NCBI GenBank assembly: GCA_002328035.1
Contig: DCVL01000043.1
Location: 62,001-126,000, forward strand
DNA length: 64,000 bases
Source of the DNA: Geobacter sp. UBA2189
GTDB taxonomy: Bacteria; Desulfobacterota; Desulfuromonadia; Geobacterales; Pseudopelobacteraceae
Reading direction: 5' to 3'
Part shown: in pieces, positions 8,716 to 17,641 of the stretch
Position numbering within the stretch: the stretch's first letter is position 1
Layout of the letters: every line of letters begins with the position of its first letter
The notes under the pieces: model-generated
The model's database searches: none
Told to the model about the DNA's origin: nothing
The model's input: only the letters and a program-made list of their open reading frames with translations
Made by a program: the position numbers and the translations under genes

Positions 8716-9417
8716 ATGCAACCTCCTATCCTGATAGTAGAAGATGATCTGAAGATAGCCCGAATAATAAAGGCCTACCTTGAAGGAGCCGATTACAGGG
8801 TTATCCATGCCGATACCGCCAGGACTGCCCTTGAAAAGGCCGAACAGGAACTGCCACTGGCCGTTATCCTCGATCTCGGCCTGCCTGACAGAAGCGGTGA
8901 AGAGCTTTGTCAGGATCTTAAAGAGCTGGGCAATTTTCCGGTTATCATGCTTACCGCCAGATCATCCGAGGAGGAGCGTATAACCGGTTTTGCGCTGGGC
9001 GCTGACGATTATGTTGTCAAGCCTGCCTCACCACGTGAGCTTGTCTATCGTGTAAAGGCTGTGCTCAAGAGATATGACAGCGGATCTGCAGGAGAACGTC
9101 CCGCCAGCTTTAACAAAGGTTCCCTTATTCTGGATAGCCGCCGCCATTCCCTTACCTGCCGTGGAGAAACATGCAGCGTGACCCCCACTGAATTTAAACT
9201 GTTACAGACACTGGCTGCTTCTCCTGGCAGAACCTACAGCCGTGATGAACTGGTCTCAAAGGCATTGGGCTATCAATTCGACGGCTATGAACGAAGTATT
9301 GACGCGCATATAAAAAACCTGCGTCAAAAGATAGAGCTGGATAGCCACAAGCCGGAATTTATAAAGACAATCTATGGAATCGGATACCTGTTTGCAGGAG
9401 AACGGGATGCGCTTTAG
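8716..9417 (+). CDS. OmpR/PhoB-family response regulator
   Basis: 233 residues. Receiver domain with Asp53 in VILDLGLPD, the Thr of LTARS and the Lys of VVKPASPREL, then a winged-helix DNA-binding domain (LLQTLAASPGRTYSRDEL, then ERSIDAHIKNLRQKI). Its 3' end overlaps the kinase gene by 11 bp. Likely target: the promoter at 7624-7666 with 11-bp repeats. In organisation it resembles Cpx/Rst-type envelope stress systems with a periplasmic accessory protein. Confidence 0.92.
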   Translation: MQPPILIVEDDLKIARIIKAYLEGADYRVIHADTARTALEKAEQELPLAVILDLGLPDRSGEELCQDLKELGNFPVIMLTARSSEEERITGFALGADDYVVKPASPRELVYRVKAVLKRYDSGSAGERPASFNKGSLILDSRRHSLTCRGETCSVTPTEFKLLQTLAASPGRTYSRDELVSKALGYQFDGYERSIDAHIKNLRQKIELDSHKPEFIKTIYGIGYLFAGERDAL

Positions 9418-10777
9418 TCTGCAACGCAAGCTTCTGTTTCTGTTGATGATTGTGATAACCATCGCCCTCTCCTCCTCCCTGCTTTTAAGAAACTTCGTAA
9501 TCCGTGATTTCAAGGCATTTGGCGAAGGAAGGATGCTTGACCGTTTCTACCAGATCCAGGCTGTTCTTGAAGGACGTTATGAAAGTTCCGGAAGTTGGAG
9601 AAAAGATGAGGTATGCGACGATATTGTATGGGCCTGGCTTTCAGGGATTGAACTGAAGTTGTACGATACGGGGGACAACCTTGTTATTGATACAGAACAG
9701 GCTCTGACTTCACTTTCCCCTGTAATGGAAGAACGGGTTGTCGCATCAAACGCAAGACGTCCGCAAATAGCCAACAATTCAGAGTTTCAGAGCTATCCAC
9801 TGTTTATGAAAGGAGAAGAGATAGGCAGGCTTGATGTTCGCCTGCCAACACCCCTGCATGAACATTTCTTCATCCAGTCATCAAACCGCTTTCTGGCCTA
9901 CACTGTTCTGGGGCTTGGCCTTTTTGCCGTAATACTGAGCATTCTGGCTGCGAGGAGGATCTCCCTGCCTTTGCAGCAACTTAACCTGGCCGCAGAAAAT
10001 CTGGCTACTGGCGACCCTGCCTCCAGGGTTGAAATCAACAGCAGTGACGAGATAGGCAAATTATCAGCAACCTTCAACCGGATGGCAGATAAACTGCAGT
10101 CACAGGAAGAACTTCGCAAGCAGCTAGTCTCAAATGCCGCGCATGAGCTAAGAACACCTCTTATGATCATAAAGGGAGAGCTTGAAGGGATGATTGACGG
10201 TCTCCTTCCCACCAGCCCCGAGGCTTTGCAGTCACTGCATGATGAGGCAAGTCGGCTTGCGCTAATCCTTGATGCTGTAGATGAACTGACAAGAGCCCAG
10301 ACAGCGCACACAAACCTAAACCTTCAGCATATCCATCTGATTCCATACCTTAGGCAGCTAATTTCCCGCTTTTCCAGACAGACAGAAGAACAGAAGGTAA
10401 GGATAAATGTAGAAGGAGATGAAGAGATTAAGGCCTGGATAGACCCTGATCAATTTGTCAGGATAATCATAAATCTTACGACTAATGCATTGCGCGCTAT
10501 GCCGGATGGCGGTCAGCTGGATATAATTGTAAGCAAAACAGATGGCGACTCATTGAATATTGATATAAAGGACACCGGTATTGGTATTGAACAGGAGCAT
10601 TTACTCCGGATCTTTGAACGGTTCTACAAGGGAAAGAACGGCGGCCTGGGATTGGGGCTGGCCATTGTAAAGGAACTGGTTAAGGCTCACGGTGGAAGGA
10701 TATCGGTAAACAGTGAAATAGGTGAAGGAACCTGTTTTCATATAGAGCTGCCTTTACTAAAAGGAGAAAAAGCATGA
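9407..10777 (+). CDS. Membrane sensor histidine kinase of the envelope-stress block
   Basis: 456 residues from the ATG at 9407, chosen because AGGAG ends six bases before it; a longer frame starting at 9374 has no such site. Membrane helices at about residues 9-27 and 164-184 enclose a periplasmic sensor of about 135 residues. Then HAMP, the H-box NAAHELRTPLMIIKG with His246, N box and G boxes (DTGIGI, GLGLGLAIVKEL). The kinase partner of the regulator it overlaps. Its last four bases overlap the start of the LUD gene. Confidence 0.9.
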   Translation: MRFSLQRKLLFLLMIVITIALSSSLLLRNFVIRDFKAFGEGRMLDRFYQIQAVLEGRYESSGSWRKDEVCDDIVWAWLSGIELKLYDTGDNLVIDTEQALTSLSPVMEERVVASNARRPQIANNSEFQSYPLFMKGEEIGRLDVRLPTPLHEHFFIQSSNRFLAYTVLGLGLFAVILSILAARRISLPLQQLNLAAENLATGDPASRVEINSSDEIGKLSATFNRMADKLQSQEELRKQLVSNAAHELRTPLMIIKGELEGMIDGLLPTSPEALQSLHDEASRLALILDAVDELTRAQTAHTNLNLQHIHLIPYLRQLISRFSRQTEEQKVRINVEGDEEIKAWIDPDQFVRIIINLTTNALRAMPDGGQLDIIVSKTDGDSLNIDIKDTGIGIEQEHLLRIFERFYKGKNGGLGLGLAIVKELVKAHGGRISVNSEIGEGTCFHIELPLLKGEKA

Positions 10778-11427
10778 GCATTACGGAAGAACTCACAAAC
10801 TGGAGATCGGAGCAGAAATGCCTTAAGGCAGTTGAGGCGCTGAATAGAAATGCCTTCACAGCCATATACTGCCCGGTTCCCAATGATGCAGCAAACTACA
10901 TAATCAAGGCCGCAACAGATGCCATCACTGTAGGTTTTGGAGGTTCCATGACCATTGCCGACCTGGGTGTCAAGAAGATACTTGCCGGACAGGGAAAGGA
11001 GATCCTCAACCATTCAGATTCCAGCTTGTCAAAGGAGCAGAAGATGGAGGTCATGCGTCGACAACTTACCTGCGACCTATTTCTCTGTAGCAGCAACGCC
11101 CTTACGATAACTGGCGAACTTATAAACATTGATGCCACCGGCAATCGAGCCGGAGCGATGTTTTTTGGCCCCAAGAAGGTAATAGTGGCAATTGGCAGAA
11201 ACAAGCTGGTAGATGGCAGCGTACAGGATGCTATAAGGCGTGTAAAAGATTGGGCCACACCTCCAAATGCCAAACGACTCAACTTTAACACCCCATGCGC
11301 CAAGACCGGTTTCTGTTCAGATTGCGATTCACCTGACAGGCTCTGCCGTGTGACCACCGTAATAGATAGAAGACCCCGCCTTACAGATCTGCATCTGCTG
11401 GTCATAAACGCGGATCTCGGCCTTTAG
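10774..11427 (+). CDS. LUD-domain (LutC/YkgG-like) protein
   Basis: 217 residues. The core matches the LUD (lactate utilisation) fold: VGFGGSMTIADLGV, DLFLCSSNALTITGELINIDATGNR and GPKKVIVAIGRNKLV. Near the C terminus are four cysteines in TPCAKTGFCSDCDSPDRLC, which may bind a metal or an iron-sulfur cluster, as seen in stand-alone members. The lutA and lutB partners are not here, so a role in lactate oxidation cannot be assumed. The start overlaps the kinase stop by four bases (ATGA), so it is translationally coupled to a stress-signalling operon. Confidence 0.82.
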   Translation: MSITEELTNWRSEQKCLKAVEALNRNAFTAIYCPVPNDAANYIIKAATDAITVGFGGSMTIADLGVKKILAGQGKEILNHSDSSLSKEQKMEVMRRQLTCDLFLCSSNALTITGELINIDATGNRAGAMFFGPKKVIVAIGRNKLVDGSVQDAIRRVKDWATPPNAKRLNFNTPCAKTGFCSDCDSPDRLCRVTTVIDRRPRLTDLHLLVINADLGL

Positions 11428-11430
11428 GAT

Positions 11431-12162
11431 ATGAGTCGGTTTGCAGGCATTTTTAATGCCCTACTGGATATCGCTCTGCCTCCGAGATGCCATATCTGTC
11501 ACAAACCGGTTCAAGGTGAAATTTCACTGCATATCTGCAATGAATGTTACAATTCGTTGCCGGTAATCAACTCTCCTCTCTGCACTGTATGCGGCATGCC
11601 GTTTGAAGGAGAAGGAGTAGACCATACCTGCAGCCGATGTATAACATCACCTCCACCCTACAGCGCAGCAAGGGCTGCGCTTAGATATGAAGGTTCCTGT
11701 AAAGAGCTGATCCATGCTTACAAATACCTCTACAAATCGCATCTGCGTCGCCCGCTTGCCCTTTTAACAGCAGAGATTCTCCACTCCTTTGTCTCTGAAC
11801 AAAGACCTGAACTGCTGATTCCTGTACCGCTCCATAAAAGCAGATTACGAAGTCGAGGCTTTAATCAGTCCCTTCTGATCGCAGAAACACTATCCAGAAA
11901 CTGGCAGATACCTCTGCTACGGCAAGGACTTATACGCACCCGCCGCACGACACCGCAGGTAGAACTTACCCGAGCAGAACGGCTGACAAACCTAAAAGGG
12001 GCATTTGCCGTCAAGGATACTGAATCTGTTACAGGCAAACATATTATGCTTGTTGACGATGTCTTTACAACCGGCGCCACCCTCTCTGCCTGCGCCGAGG
12101 CTCTGTTGAAGGCAGGTTGCAGCAGGATATCCGCCGTAACCGTAGCACACGCAATCAACTGA
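11431..12162 (+). CDS. comF: ComF family phosphoribosyltransferase-like protein
   Basis: 243 residues. An N-terminal zinc-ribbon-like part with CHICHKP, HICNEC, CTVCGMPF and CSRC cysteine pairs, then a type I phosphoribosyltransferase domain with PVPLHKSRLRSRGFNQS and the PRPP loop IMLVDDVFTTGATL. ComF proteins take part in DNA uptake and replication-fork processes in several bacteria. Only three bases separate it from the LUD gene, so it closes the operon that begins at 7721 or 8716. Confidence 0.88.
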   Translation: MSRFAGIFNALLDIALPPRCHICHKPVQGEISLHICNECYNSLPVINSPLCTVCGMPFEGEGVDHTCSRCITSPPPYSAARAALRYEGSCKELIHAYKYLYKSHLRRPLALLTAEILHSFVSEQRPELLIPVPLHKSRLRSRGFNQSLLIAETLSRNWQIPLLRQGLIRTRRTTPQVELTRAERLTNLKGAFAVKDTESVTGKHIMLVDDVFTTGATLSACAEALLKAGCSRISAVTVAHAIN

Positions 12163-12387
12163 TCTCCCCAAAGGCTTAAAACCAAAACAAGATATTCCTC
12201 TTGAGTGCATCAAAAAACATTTTTTGCTTTATAACCCCTTGTCTTTACTATCTGTTCTCTGCGATCGATCCGTTTTAAATGTTTTTTCAAGGATAAAGAA
12301 TTACCCATACCTTGCTGGCATGATTTATTATGGTAAAGTCAACTTACCTCTCCTCACAGTTTATCCTCTTCAGAAGGAGTCCCACAA

Positions 12388-15300
12388 ATGCGACGCATAC
12401 TTCCTGTTATCTTCTCTATCTTCATCCTTCTGGCTGCTGCAAACAGCCTTGCCGCCAACCCGCAAAAACCGACGACTGGCTCATATAATGTAAGGCTTTC
12501 AATCATGGCAGCCGAGACCAACAAACCGGTTCAAAACGCCCTGATTGAATTCAGAGATGAGAAAACCCCCGAAAGGATAGTGGCAACCGTATCCTCAGAC
12601 CCGGACGGGAAGGCCACGGTTCTGCTTCCAAAAGGAAACTACATCTATCTATGTAAGGCTACAGGCTTTGGTATTTCCCGTAACTGGCTCTATCTGAATG
12701 GAGAAGAGAAGGATGAAGTCAAGGTCTGGCTGAACAAGGCCGCCTCTTTTACCGGACGCCTGATTGACGACAAAGGAAAGCCTCTTGCCGGTTTCAGGCT
12801 GGTGGTTGACCGTCTTTTCACCGCTGAAACAGACTCTGAAGGCAGATTCAGCTTCAATAAACTGGATGCACACGGCCACGACCTGACCCTTGAACAGTCA
12901 GGCTGGGTCTTTGAGAAAAGTATCTACCCACAGGTTCGTCCAGGCGAGAAGAGACAGCTTGGCGATCTGACCGTTCGCCGTGCTGCCAGCCTGGAACTGA
13001 ACGTAAAACTTGCAAAAAACGTAAGAATGGACTCGACTTCAGGTGTTGGGATTACAGTAAACGGCAGCGGCATCTGGCGCAGCGGCAAGCTGGATGGGAA
13101 CGGAATCCTTAAGGTCGGGATGCTGCCTCCTGGAACTTACAAGATCTCCATCTCTGACGAGAGGATGGAACAGGCTGAATTGCAGATTCCGCTGAAAGAG
13201 GAGGAAAACCGGCAGGTTAACTTAACAACAACCCCCAAGCCTCCTTCCGTTGAGATTGAGGAATACGGTGATCTTGTTTTATCGAACAAAACCGTATCAG
13301 TCAGGGGGTACGGGCTTTGGATCAACTCTGCAAAGGCTACCATATACCGGATGCAGCCAGAACGTTTGATTGATAACACCGTTGAACTTTCAAAACCGGA
13401 AGAGATACCTGACAACCTCTTGAAGGCAATCAAATCATTCAATGTCATATTCAAAAAACCTAAAAGCGATCACCGCACACGCACAAAATTCAAGCTTCCT
13501 CCCCTTCCCCCTGGTGTATATCTGCTGGCACTTGAGGCTGAAGGAGCAGCGGCAAGGATTGCGTTTCTTTCAAGCAGCCTCGGTGTTGTTGCCAAATCAT
13601 CACCGGATGGGACGCTCCTTCAGGCAGTTAATATTCATACAGGCAAGCCAATTAAAGGGGTGCGCTTTTATGGAAACGTCTCGAACAAGCCGACTACAAC
13701 AAGCATTGAAGATGGGACGGCAAGCTGGGATACAAGGAAATCCGGCTCAAGGATAGTTGCCCGCCACGGCAACAGCCTGGCAATCCTCTCACTTGCAGCG
13801 GATGAAGGGGATGTGCAAAAAAGAGAGATAAAAGGATATCTCTATACGGAAAGAACCGCATACCGCCCAGGTCAGACCGTCTATTACAAAGGGATACTGC
13901 GTAAGAATGCGGGGGACGACTATCAGCTTCCGCCTGCCGGACAGGTAAGGATCAAGGTAACGGATTCAGGAGAAAAAACTGTCTTTGAAGAAACCGTTTC
14001 CAACGGGATTTCAGGTTCTTTCCACGGCCAGTTCAAGCTGCCTGCAACCCCTGTACTGGGTGAGTACAGCATAATTGCAAGCAGCAATAACGAGAAATGG
14101 CATAGCAGTTTCAAGGTTCTGGAATACCGCAAGCCGGAATTTGAGGTAAAGCTGAACAGTACAGAGCAGTATTGGCTTGGCGATAGCCAGATCCCGCTGA
14201 AGCTGTCCGCCCGTTACTACTTTGGAGCACCGGTGGCAAACGGCAAGGTAATCTGGCGGCTCTACTCGCAACCCTGGCATCGGGATGATTCTCCTGGAGG
14301 GGGTTTTACTGAAGAAAATTACTATTTTGGCGGCTACAGCGAGTTTATAGGTGAAGGGGAAGCAAAGCTGGATCCGGATGGAACTGCCGCAATAACAGTT
14401 ACCGCAAAGAAGCATGAACAACCTGTCAGATACAGCATTGAAGCTGATGTAACCGACATATCCGGCCGGATGGTCTCAGGTTCTGCATCCCTGACAGTCA
14501 CCCCCTCCCTCCTTGATATCCGGATCAAGGGAGATGAGTACCTTTTAAAGCCTGGTAAGGAGACCGTTTTTACAGCCAGGGTTGCTGACTGGCATGGAAA
14601 GCCGAAACCGGATCATCCGGTAATTATGGAGATTGAACAGCAGAGTTACGACAGGAAGAGCCGCACTTGGTCATGGAAGGCTGTTGCAACCGTCAATGCC
14701 TCTACAGACTCTTACGGGGCAGCACGTATTCCTTACATCTTCCCTGATTCAGGATACTGGAGGCTCAGAGCGGTAACCTTTGATGAGGGGAAGCGACGGA
14801 GCTTTGATGAAACCTACAGTTGGGTCTGGGATAAAGGGAGCAGCTGGGCAGGGAGTTATCGTGAGCTGGAGGCCGAATTTGACCGGAAGAGTTACAAACC
14901 TGGCGATACAGCCCGCCTGATAGTAAGGTCACCAGGGATTGGCGGCTCGCTTCTCTTTACCCTTGAGGGACGAAGAATCCATAAACAACAGATAATCCCG
15001 GTCACCTCACAGGTTCAGGTTATTGAAATACCGGTTACCAAAGAGCTGGCTCCTAACATATATGTTTCACTGGTTATCATCCATGCGGGTCGTTTTTACC
15101 ATCAGGAAGGTTTGCTCAAGATTGAGCATAACCCCGGAAAACTGGAACTTGAGCTTAAAGCGGAACGCCCTGTATACGCCCCGGGAGATACCGCACGGAT
15201 CTCAATCAGGTCAACCGTAGCCCAAAAAGCGGTTCCTGCCGAGATATCGCTTGCACTGGTTGACGAAGCCATTTTTGCCGTTGCGCCGGAAACCCGCGAA

Positions 15301-17505
15301 GAGATCTACAATTTCTTCCGTGGAAGAAGGGATCACCTGGTAAGAACCATCTATTCATTTCCCCGCCTATACCTTGGCGGAGCCTCAAAAGATGCCGCAG
15401 CCGCAGCGCTGGATGAGGATCTTAAAGGAATAAAGACACGTAAACAGTTTAAGGATACAGCCGGATGGTTTCCGATCCTTGTTACCGACACAAAAGGGGA
15501 TCTGACCGCAGAGGCTCCGCTGCCGGATAATCTGACCACCTGGCGCGCAACCGCAATAGGCCATACCCTGCAACAGGAATTCGGCACAGGAAAAACCACT
15601 TTCATATCCAGATTACCATTTATGACCCGCCTCTCCCCACCCCGTTTTCTGGTCGCAGGGGACAGGGTACAGATACCGGCTGTTTTGACCGACGCTTCCA
15701 ACAAGGAACAGCAGGTAAAGGGAATGGTTGAATCAACCGGACTGACCCTTGCGGGTGAAACCATCTTTGGCGGCACAGTTCCAGCTGGAGGGACTCTGCG
15801 ACGCGAAATTGATGTTGAGGCAAAGCAGGCCGGAGAGGCAACATTACGGATCTCAGCCGCAGGAACTGACGGTAAGGATTCCCTGGAACTGAGCATACCG
15901 GTTCTTTCACGCAGCCTGCAGCGTGAGCAGGGCGGCGCCATTGAGGCATCTTCAGGAAGAGGGGAAACCATGCTTGACCTGCCTGCCGATGCAGTGGAGG
16001 GAACGGCGGCCATACAGGCAAACTTCTCCCAGACTGCGGGCGGAACAGTCGCCCTGGCCCTTGAACACCTTATTGACTTTCCGTACTCCTGCACTGAGCA
16101 GACCATAGCCCGCTTTGTCCCTGCAGTATATGCTCAGAAGATGATAAAAACCGGAGATGCAGTATCCCCCGCTACAGCCGAAAAACTGCCCATTATTATC
16201 GAACAGGGACTGCAACGCCTGGCCGGGTTTCAGCATGAAAACGGCGGATGGGGCTGGTGGAAGAAGAGTCCTGTCAATCAGATGATGACCGCGCTGGTAA
16301 TGGACGGGCTGGCAACGACAAAAGAGGCAGGGGTTAAGGTTGATGAACGGATGATAAAGCGGGGGATGAATGCAATAGAGAGCATGTTGCCCTCGGCAGA
16401 ACCAGGCCAGGCTGCCCTGCTTTATCGTGCCTTTACAGCCCACGGCGGCAGGGACAGCGCCACAGAAAAACGTCTTGCAGACTCTTTTGACAAGCTTTCT
16501 CCCGATGAGATTATTGCCGTTGCAGAATCTCTTCACAATATGGGAAAGACTAAAGATGCTACAAAGATCCTTAAAGATATGGAAAAGCTCTTAAAGAAAG
16601 AACCTGCTACAGCCTGGCTACCTGACAATCCTTCAGAAAAACGATGGGGGAGCTCCTCAATCGAGACGACAGCCTCTTTCCTCTCCGCAACAAGCAGGAT
16701 AATACCTGACTATCCCCTTAATCCCTCTCTTGCCCGTTATCTGGCAAGGGGGCAGAGCGGCGGCTGGTGGCAGACCACCTACGGATCAGCCAAAAGCGTC
16801 ATAGCCATTGCAGACTATCTTGCAAACAGCCGTGAAGATGAGAGCTCATACTCCGCCCGTCTGCTTCATAACGGCAAAGAGATCCAGCATTACAAGGTTG
16901 AAAAAGGACGACTTGCAGGCGGAACTCCTGAAGCAAGAATAATCCCCTCTGCCGGAGAAAACCGCCTTGTACTAGAAAAACTTTCCGGAACCGGCAATCC
17001 TTCTGTGGCAACAACCTTGAAATACAGGGTAAACCCTGATAAAGCAGAGCAGAACAGGGATCTTGAAATTGAACGCAGGGTCTACCGGATAAGATCGGTA
17101 CAGAGTGGAGGGGAATGGAGGCATGAGTACGAACCGTTAAAGATTGATGAGTCCGTAAGACAAGGAGAAGATCTTGAGATCCGCCTGCTTGTAAAAAATG
17201 GCAGGGAACTTGAGTACATCATCCTTGAAGAACAGCTTCCGGCAGGTTTTGAGGTTCGTCAGTCCGACAAAGACCCACGCTACAGCGGAGAGGCATTCTA
17301 CCAGGGCTGGTACGACCACAAGGAGCAGAGGGATGCCACAATGGCCTGGTTTATGAGCCGCCTTCCAGCCGGACAGCATGAATTCCGCTTTGTAATCTCA
17401 CCGGAACTGAAAGGAAAGGTAACCGCATTGCCGACTGCTGTCTGGCCGATGTATCAGCCGGAGATGAGAAGCGAAGGGAACCTCTGGCAGGTAGAGGTCA
17501 AGTAA
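12388..17505 (+). CDS. Periplasmic alpha-2-macroglobulin family protein with thioester
   Basis: 1705 residues. A signal peptide (about 1-22) without a lipobox cysteine, so probably soluble in the periplasm rather than a lipoprotein. N-terminal CarboxypepD-regulatory-like beta domains (FTGRLIDDKGKPLAGF), a chain of MG domains, the A2M_N and A2M segments (LPDNLTTWRATAIG), the thioester CTEQ at 1235-1238 within YSCTEQT, the alpha-helical thioester domain (HENGGWGWW), and a C-terminal receptor-type domain. Such proteins trap proteases that enter the periplasm. The usual neighbour, the glycan polymerase pbpC, is absent. AAGGAG lies eight bases before the ATG. Confidence 0.92.
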   Translation: MRRILPVIFSIFILLAAANSLAANPQKPTTGSYNVRLSIMAAETNKPVQNALIEFRDEKTPERIVATVSSDPDGKATVLLPKGNYIYLCKATGFGISRNWLYLNGEEKDEVKVWLNKAASFTGRLIDDKGKPLAGFRLVVDRLFTAETDSEGRFSFNKLDAHGHDLTLEQSGWVFEKSIYPQVRPGEKRQLGDLTVRRAASLELNVKLAKNVRMDSTSGVGITVNGSGIWRSGKLDGNGILKVGMLPPGTYKISISDERMEQAELQIPLKEEENRQVNLTTTPKPPSVEIEEYGDLVLSNKTVSVRGYGLWINSAKATIYRMQPERLIDNTVELSKPEEIPDNLLKAIKSFNVIFKKPKSDHRTRTKFKLPPLPPGVYLLALEAEGAAARIAFLSSSLGVVAKSSPDGTLLQAVNIHTGKPIKGVRFYGNVSNKPTTTSIEDGTASWDTRKSGSRIVARHGNSLAILSLAADEGDVQKREIKGYLYTERTAYRPGQTVYYKGILRKNAGDDYQLPPAGQVRIKVTDSGEKTVFEETVSNGISGSFHGQFKLPATPVLGEYSIIASSNNEKWHSSFKVLEYRKPEFEVKLNSTEQYWLGDSQIPLKLSARYYFGAPVANGKVIWRLYSQPWHRDDSPGGGFTEENYYFGGYSEFIGEGEAKLDPDGTAAITVTAKKHEQPVRYSIEADVTDISGRMVSGSASLTVTPSLLDIRIKGDEYLLKPGKETVFTARVADWHGKPKPDHPVIMEIEQQSYDRKSRTWSWKAVATVNASTDSYGAARIPYIFPDSGYWRLRAVTFDEGKRRSFDETYSWVWDKGSSWAGSYRELEAEFDRKSYKPGDTARLIVRSPGIGGSLLFTLEGRRIHKQQIIPVTSQVQVIEIPVTKELAPNIYVSLVIIHAGRFYHQEGLLKIEHNPGKLELELKAERPVYAPGDTARISIRSTVAQKAVPAEISLALVDEAIFAVAPETREEIYNFFRGRRDHLVRTIYSFPRLYLGGASKDAAAAALDEDLKGIKTRKQFKDTAGWFPILVTDTKGDLTAEAPLPDNLTTWRATAIGHTLQQEFGTGKTTFISRLPFMTRLSPPRFLVAGDRVQIPAVLTDASNKEQQVKGMVESTGLTLAGETIFGGTVPAGGTLRREIDVEAKQAGEATLRISAAGTDGKDSLELSIPVLSRSLQREQGGAIEASSGRGETMLDLPADAVEGTAAIQANFSQTAGGTVALALEHLIDFPYSCTEQTIARFVPAVYAQKMIKTGDAVSPATAEKLPIIIEQGLQRLAGFQHENGGWGWWKKSPVNQMMTALVMDGLATTKEAGVKVDERMIKRGMNAIESMLPSAEPGQAALLYRAFTAHGGRDSATEKRLADSFDKLSPDEIIAVAESLHNMGKTKDATKILKDMEKLLKKEPATAWLPDNPSEKRWGSSSIETTASFLSATSRIIPDYPLNPSLARYLARGQSGGWWQTTYGSAKSVIAIADYLANSREDESSYSARLLHNGKEIQHYKVEKGRLAGGTPEARIIPSAGENRLVLEKLSGTGNPSVATTLKYRVNPDKAEQNRDLEIERRVYRIRSVQSGGEWRHEYEPLKIDESVRQGEDLEIRLLVKNGRELEYIILEEQLPAGFEVRQSDKDPRYSGEAFYQGWYDHKEQRDATMAWFMSRLPAGQHEFRFVISPELKGKVTALPTAVWPMYQPEMRSEGNLWQVEVK

Positions 17506-17566
17506 GGCAAATCCACCCCTCTCCTGCATAAATCCGATTAACACCAATCTTCCGCCAGTTGCTATC

Positions 17567-17601
17567 ATCTGTCCCCTCCTCTCCACGAGGGGGGAACAGA
17601 T
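17567..17601. repeat. Hairpin between the macroglobulin gene and hsdR
   Basis: ATCTGT (17567-17572) pairs with ACAGAT (17596-17601), and CCCCTCCTC pairs with GAGGGGGG inside. It lies between two convergent genes but has no T-run on either side, so it may be a Rho-associated stop or a relic of a palindromic repeat. It marks the left border of the region with different codon use. Confidence 0.4.
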
Positions 17602-17641
17602 CAGTGGAAGTCAAAGGGATAAATAGACGTAAGTTACAGCC

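Noticed and set aside
12205..12225. CAAAAAACATTTTTTG dyad as a terminator after comF
   Set aside because: Only A-T pairs with a two-base loop; too weak to call.
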